Positions 29,056 through 36,190 of a DNA stretch of 37,326 bases are shown in pieces; position 1 is the first letter of the stretch, and every line of letters begins with the position of its first letter. A program made the position numbers and the translations under genes. A model generated the notes under the pieces. That model was not told where the DNA came from. It did no database searches and worked only from the letters and a program-made list of their open reading frames with translations. This DNA comes from Oscillospiraceae bacterium. Lineage in GTDB: Bacteria > Bacillota > Clostridia > Oscillospirales > Oscillospiraceae. The stretch lies in contig JAFXYD010000055.1 in NCBI GenBank assembly GCA_017541995.1, positions 1-37,326 of the forward strand, read 5' to 3'.

Positions 29056-30324
29056 TTATTCCTCGGCGGTGGGCTCCGGGTTCTGTTCCGAGAGCACCAC
29101 GATGATGTCCACCCGCTCCGCCACGCTGACGTCGGGGTGGTCGGGATTCTGGACCAGACCCGTCACGGTGGAGGCCCCGATCTGGGTGTTGTTGCTCAGA
29201 TCCACCTCGATGTAGAGGCCGTTTTCGCTGTTTTGCTTGATCTCCTTGACCTCGGCGGTGCCGCCGCGGACCGTCACCCGGGCGGTCCGGGTGGAGAGCT
29301 TGGCTGTGTAGCCCTCCGGCACGTTGATCAGACGGATATCCGAGACGTAGACGGTATCGGTGCTGACGCCGGTGATGCGGACGGAGGCATGGACCTCGGT
29401 CTCGCCGCTGCTGCAGCTGACGCCGGCGGGCAGGTTCAGCTTGAAGGTTTCCTCATAGCGGCTGGGGATGGAGGTGAGGTCCACGCTGCCCACGATGAAG
29501 ACCTCGTCCAGCTGCTCCACCACGTCCTCCGGGCCCATGACCTCGATGGTGGCGGGCTCCAGGGTCAGCTTGGCGTTTTCGGACTTGACGCCGCCGCCCT
29601 CGGTCAGATCCAGGCCCAGGGTCAGCTCCCGGGTGCGCAGCACCGGCAGGGAGAGGCGGAGCTCGGAATAGTCCACCTCCACCAGCTCGGAGAACTGCAG
29701 CTCGCTGCCCTCCGCGTCCAAAAATTGAATGGGCAGGGTCTCGCTGGTGGTCTCATGCAGGTCGGAGACGTCGTAGCTCACCACAGCCTTTTCGATGCTG
29801 CTCAGCTCCCGCTCCGGACCGGTGACGGTGACCTTGGCGGGCTCCAGCAGGGCGTTCTTGGCGTCGAAGAGATAGCCCTCCCGGACGGAGCCGGTCCACT
29901 GGAGCTCCACGTCCAGCTCCCGCGTCACCTGCCTGTCCACGGTGATGCTGACGCTTTTGACGCTCTGGCTGACGATCACCACGTCGTTGCTGCGGCCCAG
30001 GCTGGGGAAGGAGATATCCAGATCCAGGGTGTATTCCCCGGGCTCCCGGATGTTGCTGACGTCGCCGTAGACCCGGATGGTATCGGAGGTGAGCTTGGGG
30101 ATGTTCACCCGGGAGGTGCTCAGCCGCAGCCGCAGGGAGCTGTAGTTCTGATCCGTGATGATCAGCCCCCGCTCGTTGAGCACGTTCATATCGAAGAGGG
30201 TGATGGGGATATTGGTGACGGTGGTGGTGGCCTCCGGGGTCACCAGGGTGACCACGTAGAGCCACAACAGCACCGCCGCCAGCAGGGAGATCAGGATGGT
30301 CACGACCTTGCGGCTTTTAGACAT
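29056..30324 (-). CDS. cdaR: YbbR-domain protein, CdaA regulator
   Basis: This 422-aa protein has one N-terminal membrane helix (about 7-27, VVTILISLLAAVLLWLYVV), followed by extracellular beta-rich YbbR repeats (about 30-400), e.g. NIPITLFDMN, VTVTGPERELSSI and IEVMGPEDVVEQLDEV. It ends in a short acidic tail. CdaR binds and modulates the diadenylate cyclase CdaA in Firmicutes. The ATG overlaps the cdaA stop by 8 nt, preceded by GAGGAGG, indicating coupling. The usual third gene, glmM, is missing; DUF5685 follows instead. Confidence 0.93.
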   Translation of the reverse strand: MSKSRKVVTILISLLAAVLLWLYVVTLVTPEATTTVTNIPITLFDMNVLNERGLIITDQNYSSLRLRLSTSRVNIPKLTSDTIRVYGDVSNIREPGEYTLDLDISFPSLGRSNDVVIVSQSVKSVSITVDRQVTRELDVELQWTGSVREGYLFDAKNALLEPAKVTVTGPERELSSIEKAVVSYDVSDLHETTSETLPIQFLDAEGSELQFSELVEVDYSELRLSLPVLRTRELTLGLDLTEGGGVKSENAKLTLEPATIEVMGPEDVVEQLDEVFIVGSVDLTSIPSRYEETFKLNLPAGVSCSSGETEVHASVRITGVSTDTVYVSDIRLINVPEGYTAKLSTRTARVTVRGGTAEVKEIKQNSENGLYIEVDLSNNTQIGASTVTGLVQNPDHPDVSVAERVDIIVVLSEQNPEPTAEE

Positions 30325-31198
30325 CCTCCTCGCCTCCCTTCCTGCGATTTTTGCGTTTGATGATGTCCAGCACGTTGCTCCGCTGCTTTTCCTCGCCGAT
30401 GAGCTCGTTCATCAGCAGCTTGCGGAGGGTCTGGGCGGCCAGATGGCGCTTGAGCATGCCGCCGATGGCCACGGAGATGGCGCCGGTCTCCTCGGAGACG
30501 ATGACTACCACCGCGTCGCAGCTCTCGCTCATGCCCACGCCGGCCCGGTGCCGGGTGCCCAGGTCCGTGGAGAGGTTTCGGTTCTCCGACAGGGGCAGCA
30601 CGCAGCCCGCCGCCTCGATGCGGTTTTCATGGATGATCATGGCGCCGTCGTGGAGCGAGGCCTTGGGGAAGAAGATATTGCGGATCAGCTCCTGGGAGAC
30701 CGCGGCGTCCACCCGGGTGCCGGTGGCCGCGATCTGCTCCAGGGAATTGCCCCGCTCGAAGACGATCAGCGCCCCCACCCGCTCGGAGGACATGGCCTCG
30801 CAGGCCTGAACCACCTGCTCGATGGCCTCGGCCCCGTCGGTGGGAGAGACGGGGCCGTTCAGCCCGAAGAGGTTTTTGACGTTGCTGGTGCTGCCTCCCA
30901 CCCGCTCCAGCAGACGCCGGAGCTCCGGCTGAAAGACGATGACCAGGGCTACAAAGCCCAGCTCCAGCACCCGGTCAAGGAGATAGTTCACCGTGTGCAG
31001 GTTCAGCAGATCCGTCAGCAGGGTGGCCAGCAGCAGGATCACGATGGACCAGGCGATGCGCCGGGCGCTGGTGTTCCAGATCAGCTTGACGACGTAGTAG
31101 ATCAGGCCGGCCACCACCAGGATGTCGATCAGATCCATGACGCCGATGCTGGGGAAGGTGTTTTTGAGATTTGAGAAAAATTCCTGTATTTCTTTCAT
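30317..31198 (-). CDS. cdaA: Diadenylate cyclase CdaA (c-di-AMP synthase)
   Basis: This 293-aa membrane enzyme makes c-di-AMP from two ATP. Three N-terminal membrane helices (about 20-90) precede the DAC domain (about 100-260). The catalytic motifs are intact: DGA at 184-186 (SLHDGAMIIH) and RHR at 216-218 (LGTRHRAGVG). Start 31198 (MKEIQEFFSN) is chosen because AGGAG lies 7 nt upstream and it is the family N-terminus; an upstream in-frame start reads into the repeat element. Its promoter is about 67 nt upstream. c-di-AMP controls potassium and osmolyte transport and wall homeostasis. Confidence 0.97.
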   Translation of the reverse strand: MKEIQEFFSNLKNTFPSIGVMDLIDILVVAGLIYYVVKLIWNTSARRIAWSIVILLLATLLTDLLNLHTVNYLLDRVLELGFVALVIVFQPELRRLLERVGGSTSNVKNLFGLNGPVSPTDGAEAIEQVVQACEAMSSERVGALIVFERGNSLEQIAATGTRVDAAVSQELIRNIFFPKASLHDGAMIIHENRIEAAGCVLPLSENRNLSTDLGTRHRAGVGMSESCDAVVVIVSEETGAISVAIGGMLKRHLAAQTLRKLLMNELIGEEKQRSNVLDIIKRKNRRKGGEEDV

Positions 31199-31221
31199 AG
31201 GCAGCTCCTGTGTCTTGCGGC

Positions 31222-31242
31222 GGGAGCGCACAGCTCCCTACA
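31222..31242 (-). repeat. TGTAGGG-palindrome element in the cdaA leader
   Basis: GGGAGC-GCACA-GCTCCC followed by TACA on the plus strand reads TGTAGGGAGC... on the minus strand. It lies between the cdaA promoter and its RBS, so it is transcribed as a hairpin in the 5' leader. Confidence 0.65.
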
Positions 31243-31264
31243 GTAATCCTATTTTATCTCGTAG

Positions 31265-31293
31265 ATTATACCCCATCGGGCCGAAAATAGCAA
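31265..31293 (-). promoter_or_regulatory. Promoter of cdaA-cdaR and downstream genes
   Basis: On the minus strand, -35 TTGCTA (31293-31288), a 17-nt spacer and consensus -10 TATAAT (31270-31265) lie in an AT-rich gap. No terminator for the desulfurase gene on the other side is apparent in this gap, and the rest of 31199-31353 shows no gene. Confidence 0.75.
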
Positions 31294-31353
31294 GTGAATT
31301 CTTTTTAAACAATGAATTTCATGATTTGAACCAAAAACACGTCCGCGGCGGCT

Positions 31354-32460
31354 TCATTTTTGCAGCAGCCGCCGGGTCACGGCCAGGAAGCCCCGGATAT
31401 CCGCGGCTGTGGTGAAGGGGGAAACGGACAGCCGGAGGGTGCCCTCCGGCAGGGTTCCGGCGCTGCGGTGGGCCAGGGGGGCGCAGTGGAGCCCCGCCCG
31501 CAGGGCCACCCCGGCCCGGCCGTAGGCCGCGGCGGCCTCCTCGCAGTCCCAGCCCGGCAGACGGAAGGAGAGCACCCCTGTCTGCCCCGGTCCCGTCCAG
31601 AGGGGCAGCCCCAGAGCCCGCAGGCCCCGGACCGCCGCCGCCAGGCGCTCCCCCTCGGTCCGCCGCAGCTCCTCCGGGTCCCGCTCCAGCAGCCAGGCCA
31701 GCCCGGCCCCCAGCCCCGCGAGGCCGGGAACGTTGGGGGTTCCGGCCTCCAGCCGGTCCGGCAGCTCCGGGGGCATGCTCTGCTCCAGGGAACGGCTGCC
31801 GGTGCCGCCGAAGCGCAGGGGCTCCGGTCTCTGGCGGCAGAGCAGCAGGCCGGTGCCCATGGGGCCCAGCAGGCCCTTATGCCCCGGCATGGCGGTGAAG
31901 GCCGCGCCCCAGGCCGCGGGCCGCACCGGCAGCAGCCCCGCGCTCTGGGAGACGTCCAGCACCAGGGGAATGTTCCGGGCCCGGCAGAGCTTTCCCAGCT
32001 CCTCCACCGGCAGCACCGCTCCGAAGACGTTGGAGACCTGCAGGCACACCGCGGCCCGGGTCTCCGGGGTCAGGGCGGCGGCGAAGGCCTCCGTCCAGGC
32101 GGCCCCGTCGAAGAGGGGGGCCGTCACGGGGACGGTCCGGGCTCCCAGGGCCGCCAGGGTGCGGGTGACGGCGTTGTGCTCCAGGCCGGAGATCACCACC
32201 CGGTCCCCGGGCCGGATCAGACTTCGCAGGGCCACGTTCAGCCCCTCGGTGGCGTTGGCGGTGAAGCAGACCTGCTCCGGCTCCAGGCCGAAGTAGCGGG
32301 CCGCCAGGCTGCGGGTGCGGTACAGGGTCTGCTCCGCCCGGGCGGCTGCGGCATGGCCGCCCCGGCCGGGATTGGCGCAGAAGCGCAGGGCCTCCGCCAC
32401 GGCCCGGGCCACCTGGAGCGGCTTTTGCAGGGTGGTGGCGGCGTTGTCCAGATAGATCAT
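31354..32460 (-). CDS. Cysteine desulfurase-like aminotransferase class V
   Basis: This 368-aa PLP enzyme has start MIYLDNAATT at 32460, matching the SufS/CsdA-type N-terminus. The longer frame upstream only shadows the DUF3343 gene. Family features are EHNAVTR (94-100), DVSQSAG (169-175), the PLP lysine K195 in MPGHKGLLGP, and the persulfide-forming cysteine C326 in RAGLHCAPLAH, followed by GTLRLSVSPFTT. This sub-type often accompanies DUF3343/YedF proteins in Clostridia, suggesting sulfur or selenium delivery. The overlap with DUF3343 (ATGA) supports a two-component role. No SufBCDU or IscU genes are nearby. Confidence 0.9.
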   Translation of the reverse strand: MIYLDNAATTLQKPLQVARAVAEALRFCANPGRGGHAAAARAEQTLYRTRSLAARYFGLEPEQVCFTANATEGLNVALRSLIRPGDRVVISGLEHNAVTRTLAALGARTVPVTAPLFDGAAWTEAFAAALTPETRAAVCLQVSNVFGAVLPVEELGKLCRARNIPLVLDVSQSAGLLPVRPAAWGAAFTAMPGHKGLLGPMGTGLLLCRQRPEPLRFGGTGSRSLEQSMPPELPDRLEAGTPNVPGLAGLGAGLAWLLERDPEELRRTEGERLAAAVRGLRALGLPLWTGPGQTGVLSFRLPGWDCEEAAAAYGRAGVALRAGLHCAPLAHRSAGTLPEGTLRLSVSPFTTAADIRGFLAVTRRLLQK

Positions 32461-32711
32461 AGGCCGCTCCTCTCGAAGCTGCCCGCGCCGCCCCGCAGCC
32501 AAAGGCCCTCCGGCCGCAGGGCCGCCCGCTCCAGTACCTCCAGGGCCCGGTCCCGGTCCCGGCTCCGCAGGGCCAGGGCGTAGGCGCAGCCCTCCGGGGC
32601 AATGGCCCGGGGCGCCCGCAGCAGCTCGCAGGAGATCCCCGCCCGGCGCAGGGCCTCTCTCCCCTTCTGGCCCGGGGTCACCGAGCGCAGGGTCAAATAC
32701 AAATCATACAT
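32457..32711 (-). CDS. DUF3343 putative Se/S carrier-like protein
   Basis: This 84-aa protein resembles DUF3343: a beta start MYDLYLTLRSVTPGQKGREAL (in parts), the helix REALRRAGISCELLRAPRAI, and a cysteine (C42) in the EGCAYALALR segment, where the family has a Cys-Gly-x-Ala-Leu-Arg type motif. RBS GGGAGG lies about 8 nt upstream. Its stop overlaps the start of the desulfurase-like gene by ATGA. DUF3343 proteins are thought to carry sulfur or selenium received from desulfurase/lyase partners. That role is inferred from family annotation and context only. Confidence 0.75.
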   Translation of the reverse strand: MYDLYLTLRSVTPGQKGREALRRAGISCELLRAPRAIAPEGCAYALALRSRDRDRALEVLERAALRPEGLWLRGGAGSFERSGL

Positions 32712-32746
32712 GATGGATCCCTCCCGGCCATACTATGCGCGGCCGC

Positions 32747-32795
32747 GAAAAAACGCCCCTTTTCCCGAATCCGGAGGGATCGGGAAGGGGGGCGT
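32747..32795 (-). terminator. Terminator of vanZ-like-radC
   Basis: ACGCCCC-TT-TTCCCGA (32753-32768) pairs with TCGGGAA-GG-GGGGCGT (32780-32795), a 16-bp stem with two G-U pairs. TTTTTT follows on the minus strand. It lies 14 nt after the radC stop. Confidence 0.85.
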
Positions 32796-32809
32796 CGTCC
32801 TGTGGGGTT

Positions 32810-33514
32810 TTATTTCGGCTCCAGCATGCCGCCGGCCCGCAGGGAGAGATAGCGGCGCTCGCCGATGATGAAGTGGTCGGCCAGGATCACGTCCACCAGG
32901 GCCAGGGCCCGGGCGGCGTCCCGGGTGTAGCTGATATCCGACAGGGAGGGCAGCAGATTGCCGTTGGTGTGGTTGTGGGCCAGCACCACGGAGCTGGCAT
33001 TGGCCAGAAGGGCCGCCTCCACCAGCTTGCGGAAGGGCAGATTCACCGCGTTCACCGCTCCGCGGCAGAGCTCCCGGCACTCCAGGACCCGGCAGCTGGC
33101 GTCCAGGGACAGGAGCCAGGCCCGTTCCTCCCGGGTCCCCTCCGCCAGGGTGCAGAGATACTTCCCCAGCTCCTCGGTGCTGCGCAGATAGCGCTTGCTC
33201 CGGCTGCGGGACTCCTCGCCCCGGACCCAGAGCTCGGCCACCAGCCGGATCAGGGCCGCCGTCCGGCTGCCCACCCCCGGAACCCGGCTCAGCTGGCTCG
33301 CCGGCAGCTCAAAGATCCGGTGCAGGCCGCCGAATTCCTCCAGCAGACGATGGGCCAGGGGATTCACGTCCTGGCGGGGAATGCTGTAGCTCAGCAGAAA
33401 CTCCAGGGCCTCCACGTCGGAGAAGCCGGCCAGACCGGTGCGCAGGAAGGACTCCAGCATCCGCCGGCGGTGGCCGTTATGAACCTGGGCTTGGACTTCC
33501 TGTTCAGGCTTCAC
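32810..33514 (-). CDS. radC: RadC family JAB-domain protein
   Basis: This 234-aa protein has an N-terminal helix-hairpin-helix region (about 33-100, including VPGVGSRTAALIRL) and a C-terminal JAB metalloprotein fold. The metal ligands H180, H182 and D193 are present (LAHNHTNG...PSLSD). The motif reads HNHTNGN where most RadC proteins have HNHPSGD. The function is uncertain: RadC is widespread, and its early assignment to DNA repair is doubted. It overlaps the end of the vanZ-like gene by 11 nt and is followed by a terminator. Confidence 0.9.
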   Translation of the reverse strand: MKPEQEVQAQVHNGHRRRMLESFLRTGLAGFSDVEALEFLLSYSIPRQDVNPLAHRLLEEFGGLHRIFELPASQLSRVPGVGSRTAALIRLVAELWVRGEESRSRSKRYLRSTEELGKYLCTLAEGTREERAWLLSLDASCRVLECRELCRGAVNAVNLPFRKLVEAALLANASSVVLAHNHTNGNLLPSLSDISYTRDAARALALVDVILADHFIIGERRYLSLRAGGMLEPK

Positions 33515-33932
33515 GGCGTTTGTTCTCCTTTCGCTTTCGGATCAGCCGGGCCGGGAGCACGGCGGCCAGGACGCCGCTGAAATCCAGCAGCACGTCCAGC
33601 AGCTCCCCGCTGCGGCCCGGGATGAAGGTCTGCAGCAGCTCGTCCCCCGCCGCGAAGAGCAGCCCCGCCCCCAGGGGCAGGAGCAGCCCGTCCCGGCCCA
33701 GCAGCCGCCAGTCCAGCCACAGCAGGGCTCCCAGGACGGCGTACTCGGTGAAATGGGCCAGCTTCCGCACCAGCAGCATATCCACAAAGGGCAGAACCTT
33801 CCGCAGCAGCCCCAGCACGGCTCCGCTCTCCTCATGGGACACAGCGGCGGGCTGGGCGGAGCGGGCGTAGATGAACCAGAGCCACAGGGCCGTGGCCAGC
33901 AGGGCCAGGCCCGGCTTGCAGAATCGTTTCAT
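33504..33932 (-). CDS. VanZ-like membrane protein
   Basis: This 142-aa protein has an N-terminal helix (LALLATALWLWFIYARS), a conserved RKLAHFTEYAVLGALLW segment, a helix LLLPLGAGLLFAAGDELLQTF and the IPGRSGELLDVLLDFSG block typical of VanZ-like proteins. The C-terminus is basic (RLIRKRKENKRRE). VanZ itself gives low-level teicoplanin resistance. Chromosomal homologues like this one are common and of unknown role, so no resistance is implied. It is the first gene of the two-gene operon with radC; the RBS is GGAGGGG. Confidence 0.88.
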   Translation of the reverse strand: MKRFCKPGLALLATALWLWFIYARSAQPAAVSHEESGAVLGLLRKVLPFVDMLLVRKLAHFTEYAVLGALLWLDWRLLGRDGLLLPLGAGLLFAAGDELLQTFIPGRSGELLDVLLDFSGVLAAVLPARLIRKRKENKRREA

Positions 33933-33968
33933 CGCCCCTCCACCTCTTCACGCAGTCTTTTTTGTTTA

Positions 33969-33997
33969 ATTCTATCAGATTTTCCGCGAAAAATCAA
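33969..33997 (-). promoter_or_regulatory. Promoter of vanZ-like-radC
   Basis: On the minus strand, -35 TTGATT (33997-33992), a 17-nt spacer and -10 TAGAAT (33974-33969) lie 37-65 nt before the start. Confidence 0.65.
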
Positions 33998-34070
33998 TGG
34001 CAAAGCGGACAGAATGAAAATAGCGGCTACGCCATCAGCGCCCAGGTCACCGGGATTTCGTAATCCCCCG

Positions 34071-34109
34071 AAGGCATACGCCGGTTTTCGGACCGGCGTA
34101 TGCCTTTTT
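34071..34109 (+). terminator. Orphan plus-strand intrinsic terminator
   Basis: AAGGCATACGCCGGT (34071-34085), a TTTCGG loop and ACCGGCGTATGCCTT (34092-34106) form a perfect 15-bp stem. It is followed by a T-run on the plus strand only. No plus-strand gene lies upstream for many kilobases, and the next gene's promoter is downstream. A smaller hairpin, GGGATT-TCGT-AATCCC (34052-34067), precedes it. The 33933-34221 interval holds no other gene that I can support. Confidence 0.75.
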
Positions 34110-34154
34110 ATAAGCCGATTATGAAAAAATTATCATTTTCCGCCGGGAAAACGA

Positions 34155-34183
34155 TTTACAAATTTCCCCGGATTTGCTATGAT
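34155..34183 (+). promoter_or_regulatory. Promoter of the ABC exporter gene
   Basis: TTTACA (34155-34160), a 17-nt spacer and TATGAT (34178-34183) lie 39-67 nt before the ATG, with AAGGAAGTG as RBS. Confidence 0.65.
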
Positions 34184-34221
34184 GGAGGCGGCATACAAAA
34201 CGAAAAAAAGGAAGTGATCCT

Positions 34222-36057
34222 ATGCCAGGTCCCGGCGGCGGGCTCGGCCCGCGGGGCTTCCTCACCGAAGAGGAAAAGAAAAACAGGCCCAAGATCACCA
34301 AGGGTCTGCTGCTGCGCATTCTCTCCTATCTCAGGCCCTATTGGCCCCAGTTTCTGCTGGTCTTTCTGGCGATTCTGCTCTCCGCCACGGTGGGTCTGCT
34401 GCCCTCCATCATCACGGGCCGCATCGTGGACGAGGCCCTGGTGGGCCGGGACATGAAGCTGCTGATCACCCTGCTGCTGGCGGCCTTCGCCACTCTGACG
34501 GTCTCCCAGGTCATCGGCGTGCTGGAGAGCTACATCAACGCCTGGATCAGCCAGCGCATCATCTTCGACATGAAGAACCAGATGTACGACCACCTGCAGC
34601 ACATGCCCCACGCCTTCTTCACCTCGGAGCGCCAGGGCGACATCATCACCCGCATGAACAGCGACATCTCGGGGGTCAGCTCCGTGATCTCCGGCACCCT
34701 GTCCTCCATCGTCAGCAACATCGCCACGGTGGTGACCTCCCTGGTGGCCCTGTTCACCATGAGCTGGCAGCTGGCCCTGGTGGGCATGGTGGTGATCCCC
34801 CTGCTGATCATCCCCTCCCGCAGCGTGGGCCAGACCCGCTGGAAGCTGCTGACCCAGACCCAGGCCAAAAACGACGAGATGAACCAGATGATCAACGAGA
34901 CCCTGTCCGTCAGCGGCTCGCTGCTGGTGAAGCTCTTTGCCCGGGAGGAGCGGGAGTACGCCCGCTTCGTGGCGCTGAACGAGGAGCTCACCCGGCTCAA
35001 GCTCAAGGAGCAGCGCAGCGGCAAGTGGTTCGGCGTGGTCATGGGCATGTTCACCCAGCTGGGCCCCCTGCTGATCTACTTTGCCGGCGGCTGGCTCATC
35101 ATCGCCAGATCCGACGCCAGCCTCACCGTGGGCACCATCACCGCCACGGTGGCCCTGATCAACCGGCTCTACCGGCCCATCCAGAGCCTGTTGAACATCG
35201 GCGTGGACTTCACCCGCTCCCTGGCCCTCTTCACCCGGATCTTCGAGTATTTCGACATGAAAAATCCCATTGTCTCCAAGGACAACGGGAAGAAGCCCGA
35301 CCTGAAGCGGGCGGACATCCGCTATGAGCACGTGGCCTTCTCCTACGACCCGGAAAAGCCCCTGCTGACAGACATCGACTTCACGGTGCCCGCCGGGAAG
35401 ATGTACGCCATTGTGGGGCCCTCGGGCTCCGGCAAGTCCACGGTGGTGAATCTGATCCCCCGGCTCTATGACGTGCTGGGGGGCCGGGTCACCCTGGGAG
35501 GCGTGGACGTGCGGGATATGGATCTGCGCTACCTGCGCTCCAACGTGGGGGTGGTGACCCAGGAGAGCTATCTCTTCAACGGCAGCATCCGGGACAACCT
35601 GCTCTACGCCAAGCCCGACGCCACGGACGCGGAGCTGGAGCGGGCGTGCAGAATCGCCAACATTCACAGCTACATTGAAAACCAGCCCGCGGGCTACGAC
35701 ACCATGGTGGGCAACCGGGGTCTGAAGCTCTCCGGCGGCGAGAAGCAGCGGCTCTCCATCGCCCGGGTGATTCTGAAGGATCCCCGGATTCTGATTCTGG
35801 ACGAGGCCACCTCCGCCCTGGATTCCATCTCCGAGAGCGCCATCCAGGAGGCCCTGGAGCGGCTGATGGAGGGCAGGACCTCCATCGTCATCGCCCACCG
35901 GCTGTCCACGATCCTCAAGGCCGACCGCATCTTAGTGGTCCAGGGCGGCGTCATTGCGGAGTCCGGCGACCACGAGACCCTCCTGGCCCAGAACGGCGTC
36001 TACCGGGAGCTCTACGAGACCCAGTTCCGCACCATACTGGAGATGGAGCACAAGTGA
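34222..36057 (+). CDS. ABC-type multidrug/lipid exporter, fused membrane and ATPase domains
   Basis: This 611-aa half-transporter is expected to act as a dimer in the membrane. Six transmembrane helices span about 41-345, with the first at WPQFLLVFLAILLSATVGLL. The ATPase domain (about 365-605) has Walker A GPSGSGKST (399-407), a Q-loop in VVTQESYLF, signature LSGGE (503-507), Walker B ILILDEAT (523-530) and the switch His at 559 (IAHRLST). The Gly/Pro-rich N-terminus (MPGPGGGLGPRG) is unusual but follows a good RBS. It is similar to MsbA/LmrA-type exporters; the substrate is unknown. It appears monocistronic, and no terminator is seen before the groESL promoter. Confidence 0.93.
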   Translation: MPGPGGGLGPRGFLTEEEKKNRPKITKGLLLRILSYLRPYWPQFLLVFLAILLSATVGLLPSIITGRIVDEALVGRDMKLLITLLLAAFATLTVSQVIGVLESYINAWISQRIIFDMKNQMYDHLQHMPHAFFTSERQGDIITRMNSDISGVSSVISGTLSSIVSNIATVVTSLVALFTMSWQLALVGMVVIPLLIIPSRSVGQTRWKLLTQTQAKNDEMNQMINETLSVSGSLLVKLFAREEREYARFVALNEELTRLKLKEQRSGKWFGVVMGMFTQLGPLLIYFAGGWLIIARSDASLTVGTITATVALINRLYRPIQSLLNIGVDFTRSLALFTRIFEYFDMKNPIVSKDNGKKPDLKRADIRYEHVAFSYDPEKPLLTDIDFTVPAGKMYAIVGPSGSGKSTVVNLIPRLYDVLGGRVTLGGVDVRDMDLRYLRSNVGVVTQESYLFNGSIRDNLLYAKPDATDAELERACRIANIHSYIENQPAGYDTMVGNRGLKLSGGEKQRLSIARVILKDPRILILDEATSALDSISESAIQEALERLMEGRTSIVIAHRLSTILKADRILVVQGGVIAESGDHETLLAQNGVYRELYETQFRTILEMEHK

Positions 36058-36096
36058 GCGGGCAGTGGGCATCACAGAAAATTAACAATTCAACGG

Positions 36097-36124
36097 TTGA
36101 CAAATCCGTTTAATATGCTATAAT
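36097..36124 (+). promoter_or_regulatory. Promoter of groES-groEL
   Basis: Consensus -35 TTGACA (36097-36102), a 16-nt spacer and consensus -10 TATAAT (36119-36124) stand directly before the CIRCE operator. Confidence 0.88.
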
Positions 36125-36127
36125 AGC

Positions 36128-36154
36128 TTAGCACTCAGAAATGCAGAGTGCTAA
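36128..36154 (+). promoter_or_regulatory. CIRCE operator (HrcA binding site)
   Basis: TTAGCACTC, a 9-nt spacer and GAGTGCTAA form a perfect CIRCE. The inverted repeat extends by AGC/GCT to 12 bp per arm. It begins 4 nt after the -10, around the transcription start, so HrcA binding would block initiation until heat or folding stress releases it. Confidence 0.97.
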
Positions 36155-36190
36155 GCTATTGCTTTGTAATATTTTTAAGGAGGCATTCCT

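Noticed and set aside
33504-33932. Glycopeptide-resistance gene vanZ
   Set aside because: The protein is VanZ-like, but no vanHAX or regulator genes are nearby; such homologues are common in sensitive bacteria.
34060-34110. Minus-strand mini-ORF ending GDYEIPVTWALMA
   Set aside because: Only about 16 codons, no RBS, and it overlaps a terminator stem; kept as a possible relic, not a gene.
34021-34112. Known riboswitch ahead of the exporter
   Set aside because: Sequence did not fit any consensus I know (ZTP, fluoride, guanidine, c-di-GMP and THF considered), and the exporter promoter lies downstream of the terminator, so it cannot attenuate that gene.
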